From Notolepis coatsorum (taxonomy: Eukaryota > Chordata > Actinopteri > Aulopiformes > Paralepididae), in assembly GCA_963971535.1 (NCBI GenBank), contig OZ020587.1, positions 157,948,411 to 158,012,410 of the forward strand: a stretch of 64,000 nt of DNA, written 5' to 3'. The stretch's first letter is position 1, and each line of letters starts with the position of its first letter. Below the pieces are notes generated by a model. The model had not been told where the DNA came from. It saw only the letters and a list, made by a program, of their open reading frames with translations, and searched no databases. Both the position numbers and the translations under genes were made by a program. Shown piece after piece: positions 55,381 to 64,000 of the stretch.

Positions 55381-56177
55381 CTCTACTGTGAGCGATTTGT
55401 AGTGTAAAATTTCCCTGTGGATGATTAATTTCTATTCTATTCTGTCTAGGTGTCTGCGTGCTCCACCGTCCACCCAGCGGTCCTTCAACCTACAGAAATG
55501 GTCAAGAGGAGAGTAAAGGTATATGCTTTATGTATTTTTATACCTGTTTATTATGTCTTATTATTTTGTATTATTGCACAATCGAAGCGGGCATGGCCAC
55601 CCGCATTTCACTGTATGCCTGTTATGTATGTGATGAATAAAACTCTTGAATCTCTTGAATCTCTTGAATCTTGAAGGTGCATGGGGTCTGGACGAGCAAG
55701 ATGTTTCGTAGTCCCACCACCATGATTCAATACAACAAATTCATGGGCGGAGTTGACCTTTCAGACCAGCTGATCCAGTACTACTCCACACACCGCAGAA
55801 CTTCCCACTGATACCGGACCATGTTCTTCCACTTTGTGGACATTGCGAGCACCAACGCCTACATCCTCCACTGTGAAATCAGTAAGGCAAAACAGGAGGC
55901 ACACATGACTCACAAGGACTTCATGTGCGAGATAGCGCGTGAGTTGTGTGGCGTGGACATCACACTAGCTCCTCTTGACAGGAAGGTAGAGCATCTCCCT
56001 GTTGCCATAGCAGCACCTACAGAGGACGTCAGACAGAAAGCCACACATGGCCGCAGGATCTGCCAGCAGTGTCACAAAGGGGGGAAAAGGACCCTGACTC
56101 CCTGGAAATGCAAGCGCTGTGATGTAGCCCTCTGTCTCGTCATTGGCCGAAACTGTTTCGAATTGTGGCACAGTTGA

Positions 56178-56202
56178 GCACACAGGACAGCACAGTACAA
56201 TG

Positions 56203-56250
<48 letters not shown>

Positions 56251-57150
56251 GTATATGATGTACAGTAGTCTACAGTAGTGTATATATGTATATTGAATAT
56301 TCCTCTTTACTTTTACTTTTTACAAGTATTTTTATTGCACATTACTTTAGTTACATTCCATAATGATGCTATATATTTTTTTTTACTTTTACTTACTTTT
56401 TTTACTGACTATTTCTAAAAAAAAGCATGATGGTGAGATTTTCCAGTTTAGAATCTAAATTTCGTCTGGGTTTGTTACCTGTGTATGAAGAAAATACTTG
56501 TTTTTGAATTGAATTCTGCCCTGTTCTCTTTTGTTTATGCAAATATGCTACCTGAGGGGGCATTTCCACTGTTTTATATGCTTGATTGAATATGTTTGCA
56601 TTGGTTCATAGTAAAAAGAACACATTTTCTCAATCCGATTTTGTGTTTTGTGTTGTACAGTATACAGTATACAGTATATACAGTATTATGCATTATGAAA
56701 ACTAACGGTCAGGTCATATATGTGAGGCTGTGCTGAAAAAAAAGATACCAAACATACCATGATAAAACATTTTAAAATGGGAATTATACCATTTAAATCA
56801 AAATTAGCTAAAACATTGAAAATATCCCACAACTCCGAAGAGTTTTAAGCTAAGAAGTATGCTATATATTTTTTTTTGTTATTTAAACACTTCCACTTTA
56901 ATTTGTATTATTTAATTTATTTATCTTGTTATGAGTGATTGTGATGTATTGTTCAAATACATTTTGATTGAAAGTTGCTTAAGATCCAAATTCAAATGTT
57001 TCATGAGTCATTATTTTAATTTGCTATGGGATCATCATGTTATGTTAAGTTAACTGTTAAGGCAGAGGGACTGGACAACAGGGTGTGCAGACTTGAGCAT
57101 GTGAGGTAAAACATGCATTGGAGAAGGAGCCATGCCCACAGGAAGCAGAG
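56178..57150. other. piggyBac 3' flank, no gene
   Basis: (CA)n at 56203-56243, then AT-rich sequence with a TACAGTATACAGTATAC run near 56657. The piggyBac right end should lie here. Several TTAA sites (56852, 56980, 57047-57057) are candidates, but no clear inverted terminus was found. Confidence 0.45.
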
Positions 57151-57287
57151 ATTGAGGGTGTGACAAAAATAATCGTTAGATTAGTCGACTAATCGAATGA
57201 CAAAAATAATCGCTAGATTAGTCGACTAATCGAAAAAATAATCGACAGATTAGTCGATTACCAAAATAATCGTTAGTTGCAGCCCTA

Positions 57288-57395
57288 GTTGTAATGCATT
57301 GTTGTAATACATTGTTGTAATGCATTGTTGTAATACATTGTTGTAATACATTGTTGTAATGCATTGTTGTAATACATTGTTGTAATAGATTGTTG
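57288..57395. repeat. 13-bp tandem repeat, right part
   Basis: Continuation of the ATTGTTGTAATGC array of 50218-50325, starting with the TSD copy GTTGTAAT. Confidence 0.92.
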
Positions 57396-57985
57396 TAAAT
57401 AATGCATGGAGTTGTGTTCATTAACGTGCACTGTCCCTTCGCAAATAAACACATCAAATCATTTAGTCATCAGTTAGTAATTTGTTGTGCTTTTTCCCCA
57501 TGCTGAATGCATATCTCCTGAAAACTAGATTTAGACATGTCTTTCTGTGTGATCGCATGAGGGAAGCAACATTTTACAGATTTGTTCATTAAATCAAGAT
57601 TACATTAGATTAGATTCAAATGTATTGTCATTATACAGCACAAGTACAGTACAAGGAAAATAAGTTTGGCATCCAACCAGAGTGCAAATGTAACAGTAAA
57701 GTGTAATAGTAATGTACAATGTACAGGTGATTAAACTGGGTATAAAATATGTGAATGGTAAATAGTGCTAATCAGATGTATGCACAGAGTTGTATTATTA
57801 CTATGTACAGTGATACAGGTATAAAGACACTATGGTAGTAAGTCATACTGGCCAGCAGTGTAACTAGTAAGAGTAGGTAAGGGATATGTACATATATAGA
57901 TATAGTATCTACAGATATGTAAGGAGGATTATATGCAGGTATGTACAGACAGAACACTATTATATCAATGTCATCTCTGTGTCCA
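57396..57985. other. No gene; probable interspersed repeat
   Basis: 57600-57970 contains AAATGTATTGTCATTATACA and GTACAGTACAAGGAAAATAA, phrases common in fish retroposon 3' regions, and a GGATTATATGCA phrase shared with the first 60 bases of the window. Confidence 0.4.
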
Positions 57986-57989
57986 CAAA

Positions 57990-58740
57990 CAGTAATCTCC
58001 TGCCTCGACTCTGCAACGCACTGCTAGCTGGCCTCCCGCCCACTGCCACCAAGCCTCTTCAACTCATTCAGAATGCAGCGGCCCGCCTGATCTCAGACCA
58101 ACCGAAGTCGGCCCATGTCACCCCACTTCTTAGGGACCTGCACTGGCTCCCCATTGCCGCACGAATCCGCTTCAAGGCCCTCGACCGGGTGTGAACGATC
58201 GTATGTTACTCCTTCTGCGTTGTGTTAAATGTCGATGGCCCGAGGGAGTTTCGAACACGGGTATCCCACGCCGTGGGCGACGACACAGACCGCTGCACTA
58301 AGAGGTGAATTCACTCCTGGGTACCGTATCTATGTGTCTTTTAATTAACCCTGTTATGGGGAAGTGAGTTTAACTCGCAGCCCGCTTACTGCCACAGTCA
58401 CTTCACAACACATGCGTTCATCGTGACTGTGGATATTACTCACGGACCTCCATTACACTGGCATACCGTGCGGCAAAGGGAACCGCTCCCGCCTACCTCC
58501 GGTCAATGGTCTCTAACTACACACACCCTCAAGACCCCTACGCTCTGCATCTTCTGGCCGTCTCAGACCCACTCCTATCCGAGCTCCGGGAGGGTCATCA
58601 AGGAGAAGCCGCCTATTCTCAGTCCTTGCCCCACAATGGTGGAACGAACAGCCCACCCCAGTTAGGACAGCCGAAACCCGTCCAATCTTTCGCCGTCGAC
58701 TAAAGACGCACTTCTTGACTTCAACCATTATCTGAAGATT
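57990..58740 (+). pseudogene. LINE C-terminal fragment split by a tRNA-like insert
   Basis: RT C-terminal motifs CNALLAGLPPTA, QLIQNAAARLIS, LLRDLHWLPIAARIRFK at 57990-58194. After an insert of about 240 bp the same protein continues at about 58445 (DLHYTG in another frame, MVSNYTHPQDPYALHLL from 58506), with frameshifts. L2/Rex1-like, inactive. Confidence 0.8.
58196..58442 (-). repeat. tRNA-derived SINE fragment in the LINE
   Basis: The minus strand shows an A-box-like TTAGTGCAGCGG and a B box GTGTTCGAAAC (plus-strand GTTTCGAACAC at 58248-58258) within a tRNA-sized segment (58237-58305). The remaining approximately 150 bp has no recognised feature. Confidence 0.65.
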
Positions 58741-58778
58741 TTTAAAAATAAATAAAAGCTAACCCTGACTAACCTTAC

Positions 58779-58981
58779 TGTTGTGGTGACCTATATTAAA
58801 AGACATTCACCAAGGTGGGCTTGTGCCTTTAAGAGTGTGGGTTGTACTGGTTAGGGGAAAGGTTAAATGCCACTTCCGGTTTCCGGGTGACGGGTTGTTG
58901 TTATTGTAAATGCTATGTGCAGGATAAGTAAAGTACTCAACTTGACCTACGTCTCTGGCTCACTACTTTCTTATCGCCACA
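58779..58981 (+). repeat. Gypsy-2 5' LTR
   Basis: 203 bp, TG..CA. No TATA box is obvious. Partner LTR not seen. Confidence 0.8.
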
Positions 58982-58982
58982 T

Positions 58983-58999
58983 TGGTGACCCTGTGAAGA
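58983..58999 (+). promoter_or_regulatory. Gypsy-2 primer-binding site
   Basis: TGGTGACCCTGTGAAGA begins one base after the LTR, with the TGG expected for complementarity to a tRNA CCA end. The tRNA was not identified. Confidence 0.7.
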
Positions 59000-59074
59000 A
59001 CATTTGTTAATGTTAAACAACATTAGCGTTATGTCTCAAGACAAGCGCCCGCGCCGAATGCTAACGACGCTAAT

Positions 59075-60100
59075 ATGTTGCAAGCGAACATTTACGCTGC
59101 GACCGTCAAGTTGCCCGACTTTTGGCAGCATAATCCCCGGCCGTGGTTTCAACACATCGAAGCCCAATTCCAGCTGAGAGGAATAACGCAGGACATAACC
59201 AAATACTTCCATGTGGTGGCGGCGTTGGATGCTTCGACGACGGCACAGGCGATGATTCTGTTGGAGGATCCGCTGGCAGCTGACAAGTACAATGTGCTAA
59301 AGACATTCCTTCTGAAGCTGTATGAACTGTCAGAGAAAACGGACCGCCTGCTGTCTCTCAATGGCCTCGGCGACGGCAAACCATCAGAGTTGATGGAGAA
59401 GATGCTGGCTGTGCTGGGATCAGCAGATCCCTCCTTTCTGTTCACGCACATTTTCCTACGGCAGCTTCCAGTGCCTGTGCGCACGGCACTGGCCAGTTCC
59501 CTCCTCTCCTCCACCAAAGACTATCGCGGCCTGGCTGCACAAGCAGACAGGGTTTTCCTGGCCAACAGGCAGCAGCAGTTTGTCCATTCACTGCTGCCCC
59601 ACCAGGGCACCTCAGCCCCACCACTGGATGTTTATAGAGACACCGCGGCTGCGGTGACAGCCCGACGCCAACCCGACGACGGGCTCTGTTATTGCCAGGT
59701 TTGGGGACAGGGCCAAGCAGTGTCGCAAGCCATGCAGCTTCAAGGGGCAGGGAAACGCCAGGGCCGGCGCTCATTAGTGGCTGTGGGTGCCGGCCATGAC
59801 TGCAAGCTGTTGTTCATCACTGACTCCTTGTCCGGCCGGCGGCTGCTGGTGGACTCGGGCGCACAAACATCCTGCCGGCACAGGGCGTGGACACCATGGA
59901 CAGCAGACACGGGCCCCAGATGGACGCAGCGAACGGTACGCCCATACGTACTTACGGCACCAGGTATGTGGAGGTGTGTTTTGGGGGGCGCCGTTTCGGC
60001 TGGGGTTTTGTGATGGCTGCGGTGTCCACGCCGCTCCTGGGAGCAGACTTCCTCTGTGCCTTCAGTCTGTTGGTAGATGTGAAAAACTGTCGCTTGATCG
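59075..60100 (+). pseudogene. Gypsy-2 gag and protease, frameshifted
   Basis: Gag from 59075: KLPDFWQHNPRPWFQHIEAQ, FHVVAALD, LNGLGDGKPSELMEKML and FLRQLPVPVR are characteristic of a fish Gypsy gag. Around 59690 the expected Cys/His segment is disturbed. The protease motif LVDSGAQTS is near residue 260, after which the frame is lost; GADFLCAFSLLVDVKN continues in another frame to 60100. Non-functional. Confidence 0.82.
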
Positions 60101-60827
60101 ATGCCCTCTCTTTTTCCTCTTACCCCTGCACACTTGGGGCGGTTGGGGGGGGGCGGACCTCTCTGCCTGTTGAACACACTTGCCACCGGGGACCCGTATG
60201 AACGCCTGCTCGCCGGGTTCCCTGACCTCTCCACACCCACGTTCTCATCTGCAGTGGCCAAACACGGGGTGGAACACCATATTACCACCGAAGGCCCCCC
60301 AGTCTATGCCCGGGCTCGGCGTCTCGACTCAGCCAAGCTGGCAATCGTCAGGGGGGAGTTTTCCACCATGGAGCGACTGGGCATTGTGCGCCGCTCGAAC
60401 AGCCCGTGGGCTTCTCCATTACATATGGTTACAAAAGCTGGCAGGGGTTGGCGCCCCTGCTGCGATTTCCGTCGCCTTAATAACGCCACAACCCCCGACC
60501 GGTACCCTGTCCCGCACATACAGGACTTCTCTACCCACCTGGCGGGGGCCGTCATCTTCTCCAAGGTGGACCTGGTGCGCGGGCGCAGACGTTTCAGCGG
60601 CTGATGGACTCTGTGCTCCAGGACATGCCGTTTTTGTTTGTGTATTTGGATGACATTCTGGTAGCCAGTGCATCCATAGAGGAGCACATGACACACCTTC
60701 AGCAGCTGTTTGAGCGGCTCAGTAAACACGGCCTCATCGTCAACCCGACCAAGTGCCAGTTCGGGCAGTCCTCCATCACCTTCCTCGGACACCACGTCGC
60801 TCCACAGGGAGCCACCCCACTCCCCGC
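60101..60827 (+). pseudogene. Gypsy-2 reverse transcriptase with internal deletion
   Basis: The frame 60140-60590 reads PVYARARRLDSAKL, NSPWASPLHMV, CCDFRRLNNATTPDRYPVP and VIFSKVDLV, then jumps at about 60580 (losing the RT palm start) to QRLMDSVLQDMPFLFVYLDD (active site YLDD) and NPTKCQFG, ending at HHVAPQGATPLPA. The deletion removes the AYHQIPV-type segment. Confidence 0.85.
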
Positions 60828-61105
60828 CGCGTGTATCACTTCCGCAACGGATTTGATTTCCGGGGTTGGCCTGATTGGCCGCGACGGCCACGTGACACGC
60901 CGCGGCCCCGCCCCGCGGCAGCGGCCGAGGCGGCAACGCCAGAGGCTGCTGTGTTTCACTGCCGCTTTCCCACTTCAACAGCGCAGCAGCATTGTCGCAC
61001 GCCATCTTCTGAGTGCAGAGCTGTTTAATCACTTTTCCCACTGCGTTACCAGTGGCGCGACGCTGGAGTTCACTTCGCCTTTCACATCGTGCCGCGCTTA
61101 TGGCG
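60828..61105 (+). repeat. GC-rich promoter-like repeat, copy B
   Basis: Starts GTGTATCACTTCCGCAACGG, then TTTCCGGGGTTGGCCTGATT with a CCAAT box, GCCACGTGACACGCCGCGGC with an E-box, and ends GTTCACTTCGCCTTTCACATC. It is about 100 bp longer than copy A (38935-39085) in its middle. It also truncates a retrotransposon pol. Confidence 0.72.
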
Positions 61106-61214
61106 TCTAGCACAGTCTCTAACAGTAACAGTAGTCTGACCAGTTTGTTTTGTGATGTTTGTAATCTTGTTTAGAAACACGGGTCTCTTGTCCATTGATG
61201 GATATATAATGGAT
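61106..61214. other. No feature recognised
   Basis: Short unique-looking spacer between the GC-rich repeat and the tRNA-like sequence. Confidence 0.35.
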
Positions 61215-61222
61215 ATATTTTG

Positions 61223-61293
61223 TCTGGCACAGTGGTGTAATGGTTAGTGCTCATTCCTGTCACGCGGACGACCCGAGTTCGAAACCCCGCGTG
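61223..61293 (+). repeat. tRNA-Asp-like sequence
   Basis: A box TGGTGTAATGG, anticodon-arm TCCTGTCACGCGGA (GTC, Asp-like) and B box GAGTTCGAAAC in correct tRNA spacing, followed by an oligo-T stretch. The acceptor and anticodon stems are imperfect, so a tRNA-derived SINE head or tRNA pseudogene is more likely than a working tRNA. Confidence 0.6.
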
Positions 61294-61467
61294 TCTAATA
61301 TTATTTTTTTTAGAATATAATATTAATGACTGTATACGCAAAAGTAGCCTAGTTTTAAGTTAAAATATTATAAATCTACATGCATTGAGGATGTCATTCT
61401 TTATATAGCTCTCAAAGTGCGCCAGGTTGAAGCATTTACATCGGCAAAAACTAAAAAAAAAATGGAA

Positions 61468-61540
61468 AAAGGGGGGATTCGAACGCGGGTCGTCCGTGCG
61501 GGACCCTTGAGTAGTTACCCTTAACAACCATCCACTCGCC
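61468..61540 (-). repeat. tRNA-like sequence in inverted orientation
   Basis: The minus strand has CGGACGACCCG then GTTCGAATCC (B box) and a TGGTTGTTAAGG A-box-like element. It shares the CGGACGACCCG-x-GTTCGAA phrase with 61223-61293 but faces it. Confidence 0.5.
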
Positions 61541-62160
61541 TCTTAACAACCATCCACTCCCTTAACAACCATCCACTCCCTGTTTACAAAACCATGTATT
61601 ATTTTGGCCATTAGTGGCGCTGTTGCGAGTTTGTGGATGCTGCGCCGCTGTATCCACATTTAGGAGAAGAAGGAGAACAGAAGAAGAGATCCGTTTTGCA
61701 GAGCTGGAGAATCGCGTTTTTTTTCAACCTGTTAACGTTTGAAGGTGAGTTTAAACTACTAAATACGATCCTAAACACTGTCACAACAGCAGTCATATAT
61801 GTATATTTTCAACAATACGTTTGTTTACCAATAGGTTATTGGGTTTGTGTTGCCGCTGTTTAAAGAGACTCCAATTGAATTGATTTACCGAGTTCGTTTT
61901 TTTTTCAAATGTAAACTACAGTATAAGATCCCAACAATGTCACAACAGCAGTCATTCATAGTGTATATTTTCAACAATACGTTTGTTTACCAATAGGTTA
62001 AACTGTTTTTGGGTTTGTGTTGGCAGTTTCAACAGTTGGATGTACTCAGTGAAGCTGAGTCGTGTTTTGTTTCTGCACAGCAGAGCTATCATATAATAAC
62101 GATAATACATTGTGTCCTATCTATCTATCTCACTATCTATCTGCTATGCTTTTATTTTTT
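61541..62160. other. No gene proven; tandem duplication
   Basis: 61610-61750 resembles a possible untranslated first exon, GC-richer and ending in a donor-like GAAGGTGAGT (61740). This is speculative. Blocks 61760-61865 and 61915-62035 are diverged copies (CAACAATACGTTTGTTTACC, ATGTCACAACAGCAGTCAT). Confidence 0.4.
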
Positions 62161-62680
62161 ACTCCGTTTATTTGATCAGGGACAGTGCATATCAATCAAC
62201 AGTTATACATTTATAAATGAATACAAATTAAAAACTGTAAATATGCCAACATTAGCAGGGTTGCTAGTTTTCAGTTGTAGTCCCTGGGCTAGATGTTTAA
62301 GCCAGAAACAAACAGAAAAATAGAAGGCCATTAAAGCTAATATAAAAACAATTTAAAACATATTCTGTACTCACTAGTCACTACTAGGCATTCATGCATC
62401 TATAAAAAAAAAAACGGTGTACAGGGACAAATCAAAGCCCATACATGTACAGTATAAGCACTGTATATGCAGGCAGGCACACATATACATAATCAGGACA
62501 GTCAGGCTAGTGTACAGGGGTTGGGCAGCTGGACTGAGACGTGACTTGCTAATGGCCATGCTTAGAGTGTGTGTGAAGGATCTGAGTGTATTAGTACCGC
62601 GGATGTGTGATGGGATGGTGTTCCAGAACGCTGCAGCTTGTCTGTGTAATATAAAGATATGTGTTGGAGCCAAAATGCCC
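62161..62680 (-). pseudogene. Possible LINE C-terminal scrap and 3' region
   Basis: The minus strand near 62640-62570 reads QAAAFWNTIPSHIRGTNTLR, similar in style to LINE C-termini (WN-x-LP-x-I/L). The plus-strand TTTATTTGATCAGGGACAGT at 62165 resembles a fish retroposon end. Weak evidence. Confidence 0.45.
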
Positions 62681-63073
62681 TTCTGTTTATTTAGTTTTAT
62701 TTTAACTCACGTTGCAGAGGTTTGGCATTATCAGTCACCATGGCAACCACCACAGGGGGTGGTTACCCATATATACTGATCAGTGGGTGACGAGCCCCAG
62801 GTGCGCAAGGGGAATAGCCATACAGTTTTTTGACCGTGTTCGTGTAGATGTGCCGTATAGGTCGGCGGTCAGTGTTATTAGTAAAAAGAGTTTTTGTGTA
62901 TATATTTTTGGTTGATAAGTCAATAAAAGGATTGGCATATCGAAAATGATAAGAGCTCTCTGGACATTGAATTCTTCAAGCACGCGTCTAACTCAAGCCA
63001 GTCCACTTGCCCCTCGCAGTAGGCTTATGTAAAGGAGTCTACATTAGTCAAAAACTCAGGCTCTTCGTTTGAA
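62681..63073. other. No feature recognised
   Basis: Contains GTGTATATATTTTTGGTTG and AATAAAAGG near 62920-62930, which could be a retroelement promoter/polyA region leading into the open frames that follow. No repeat partner is in the window. Confidence 0.35.
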
Positions 63074-63235
63074 ATGGACAATTGCCTTTGTTACTTATTG
63101 GAAGACGAGGATAATCGCGCTCGGCGCTCAAGATTCATTCAAACAGCTGATCAGCGAGACAGCGCGCTCTGCGCTCAAGATTCAACAGCTGATCAGCGGG
63201 ACAGTGTTTTGATTTTTGAGGCCGCTGAAAGACAT
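63074..63235 (+). CDS. Small hypothetical open frame (53 residues)
   Basis: ATG at 63074 to TAG at 63233. It begins with an acidic segment (LLEDEDNRARRSRF) and contains a repeated TADQRDS. I do not recognise it. The style is reminiscent of the N-terminus of Harbinger-type transposon proteins, but the evidence is too slight to assign. Confidence 0.25.
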
Positions 63236-63289
63236 TAGTGACAACTGTTTGGTTCACCGTTTCGCTTGGAATTGCGCGGAACGTGGACT

Positions 63290-63440
63290 ATCTGGACCAA
63301 GCTGCCCAGCACCGTCGGGGAGCGGACGGACCGGGAGGAGCTGCCCAGCACCGTCGGGGAGCGTACGGACCAGGAGGAGCTGCCCACCACCGTCAAGGAG
63401 CGGACGGCATCACCTGCCCCAGCACCATTTGGGCGAGGGA
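63290..63440. repeat. Short GC-rich repeat of about 39 bp
   Basis: Three imperfect copies of GAGCTGCCCAGCACCGTCGG followed by GGAGCGGACGG-type sequence. Open in all three plus frames, so coding status is unclear. Confidence 0.7.
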
Positions 63441-63835
63441 ACGGACCAGGGGAGCTGTCCTGCGCGCAAGCAGTTTATTGAATAGGTTTGAAGTTGAATA
63501 GCGCTCGGACAAGGAGCGCTGTTTGAAGACTTTTCGAAGTTCAAAGAATAAAGTCAAACGGCCCCGACAGCGCTGCGCAACGAACAGGTATGTAGCGCGC
63601 TACCGGTATATCTTATATGGCCATATAAAAAACAAATGTGTGCACACAGGGTCAATTGAGAAAAATATAAAAAGGGAAAATTCCAATGCATTGGTGGTAT
63701 ATGATTGTGCAACCCGTTCGTGTGTGTGTCAAGGTTTGGTTAGAACGTCATGTGATGATTAACTGTGGGTTTGTTTATTGTGATTTAACCAAAGGTACCG
63801 TTTCATATTGAATCTGTTGGTCTTATATTGCTGAT

Positions 63836-64000
63836 ATGAATTCTGATAAAGGTGTTCAGAATCCAACAAAGACCAGCGTTATGGTTGAAAAGCCAGCCAT
63901 GGCTGAAACTCATTGTAAAGAACCTTCATTGGTTGAAAAGTCACAGCCCACACCCACAGTGGCTGAAACACAGTCCGAGGTGGACACAGGTCAAATCACA
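63836..64000 (+). CDS. Partial open frame running off the window end
   Basis: ATG at 63836, 55 codons open to the last base. It is hydrophilic with imperfect internal repeats: MVEKPAMAET, LVEKSQPTPTVAET and a following EVDTGQIT. No known domain. It could be the start of a retroelement gag or of a host gene first coding exon. The preceding 700 bp has GC-rich segments and a donor-like CAGGTATGTAG at 63588. Confidence 0.4.
   Translation, partial: MNSDKGVQNPTKTSVMVEKPAMAETHCKEPSLVEKSQPTPTVAETQSEVDTGQIT

Larger units (their letters stand above)
58779..60827 (+). mobile_element. 5' part of a second Gypsy retrotransposon
   Basis: LTR 58779-58981 (TGTTGTGGTGACC...TATCGCCACA), then PBS, gag and RT on the plus strand. 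The element stops at about 60827 where a GC-rich repeat begins. No 3' LTR lies in the window. Gag style and small LTR suggest a Mag/Barthez-like Gypsy lineage (inference). Confidence 0.85.

Noticed and set aside
61223..61293. Functional tRNA-Asp gene
   Set aside because: Acceptor and anticodon stems have mismatches, and an inverted related copy lies nearby. A SINE or pseudogene is more likely.

Overview
The window looks like a teleost fish chromosome segment made mostly of transposable elements and tandem repeats. Evidence for a fish: a MAP3K20/ZAK-type kinase exon with vertebrate splice sites, a Tol2-like MITE, many hAT elements with intact 8-bp target-site duplications (TSDs), a THAP-domain Kolobok transposon, an intron-containing piggyBac, Gypsy, Copia and BEL elements with TG..CA LTRs, and tRNA-derived SINEs. 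I cannot name the species. The only host coding exon I can support is one 88-bp exon of map3k20 (minus strand, 7367-7454).

Layout. 0-11 kb: a 32-bp minisatellite with a 640-bp higher-order repeat; a 68-bp minisatellite split by two hAT insertions, one carrying a further nested hAT; the kinase exon; and directly upstream of its splice acceptor a second 32-bp minisatellite split by a Tol2-like MITE and by a 1.75-kb element. 11-19 kb: a young but disabled Gypsy chromovirus (minus strand) inside a hAT relic, then about 840 bp of pure purine and a 200-N gap. 19.8-38.6 kb: a nested stack. A 5'-truncated LINE with a 47-bp TSD was hit by a Ty1/copia element, which was then hit by a 3-kb hAT (itself holding LINE sequence), a 3-kb LINE and, inside its 3' LTR, a BEL/Pao element. 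38.6-40.8 kb: a GC-rich promoter-like repeat and a LINE relic. 40.8-49.8 kb: a complete Kolobok transposon with TTAA ends. 50.3-57.3 kb: a hAT element holding an intron-rich piggyBac gene. 57.3-64 kb: LINE and SINE debris, a truncated Gypsy, tRNA-like sequences, and an open reading frame running off the end.

Most notable system: the Kolobok element. Its plus strand carries an 11-exon THAP transposase whose exons join in frame (702 codons, no stops seen), followed by a 2.2-kb tandem copy of its last exons. On the minus strand, tail to tail with it, lies a three-exon gene predicted to encode a 112-residue acidic, cysteine-rich protein resembling the cytoplasmic C-terminal (ballast) domain of the P2X7 receptor. 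The second most notable feature is the minisatellite next to map3k20: each unit, read on the gene's strand, copies the real 3' splice site and is followed at once by a GT, so the intron carries about 30 decoy or recursive-type splice sites.

All exon joins, TSDs and repeat counts were read by eye from the sequence. Family assignments rest on recognised motifs, not on database searches.
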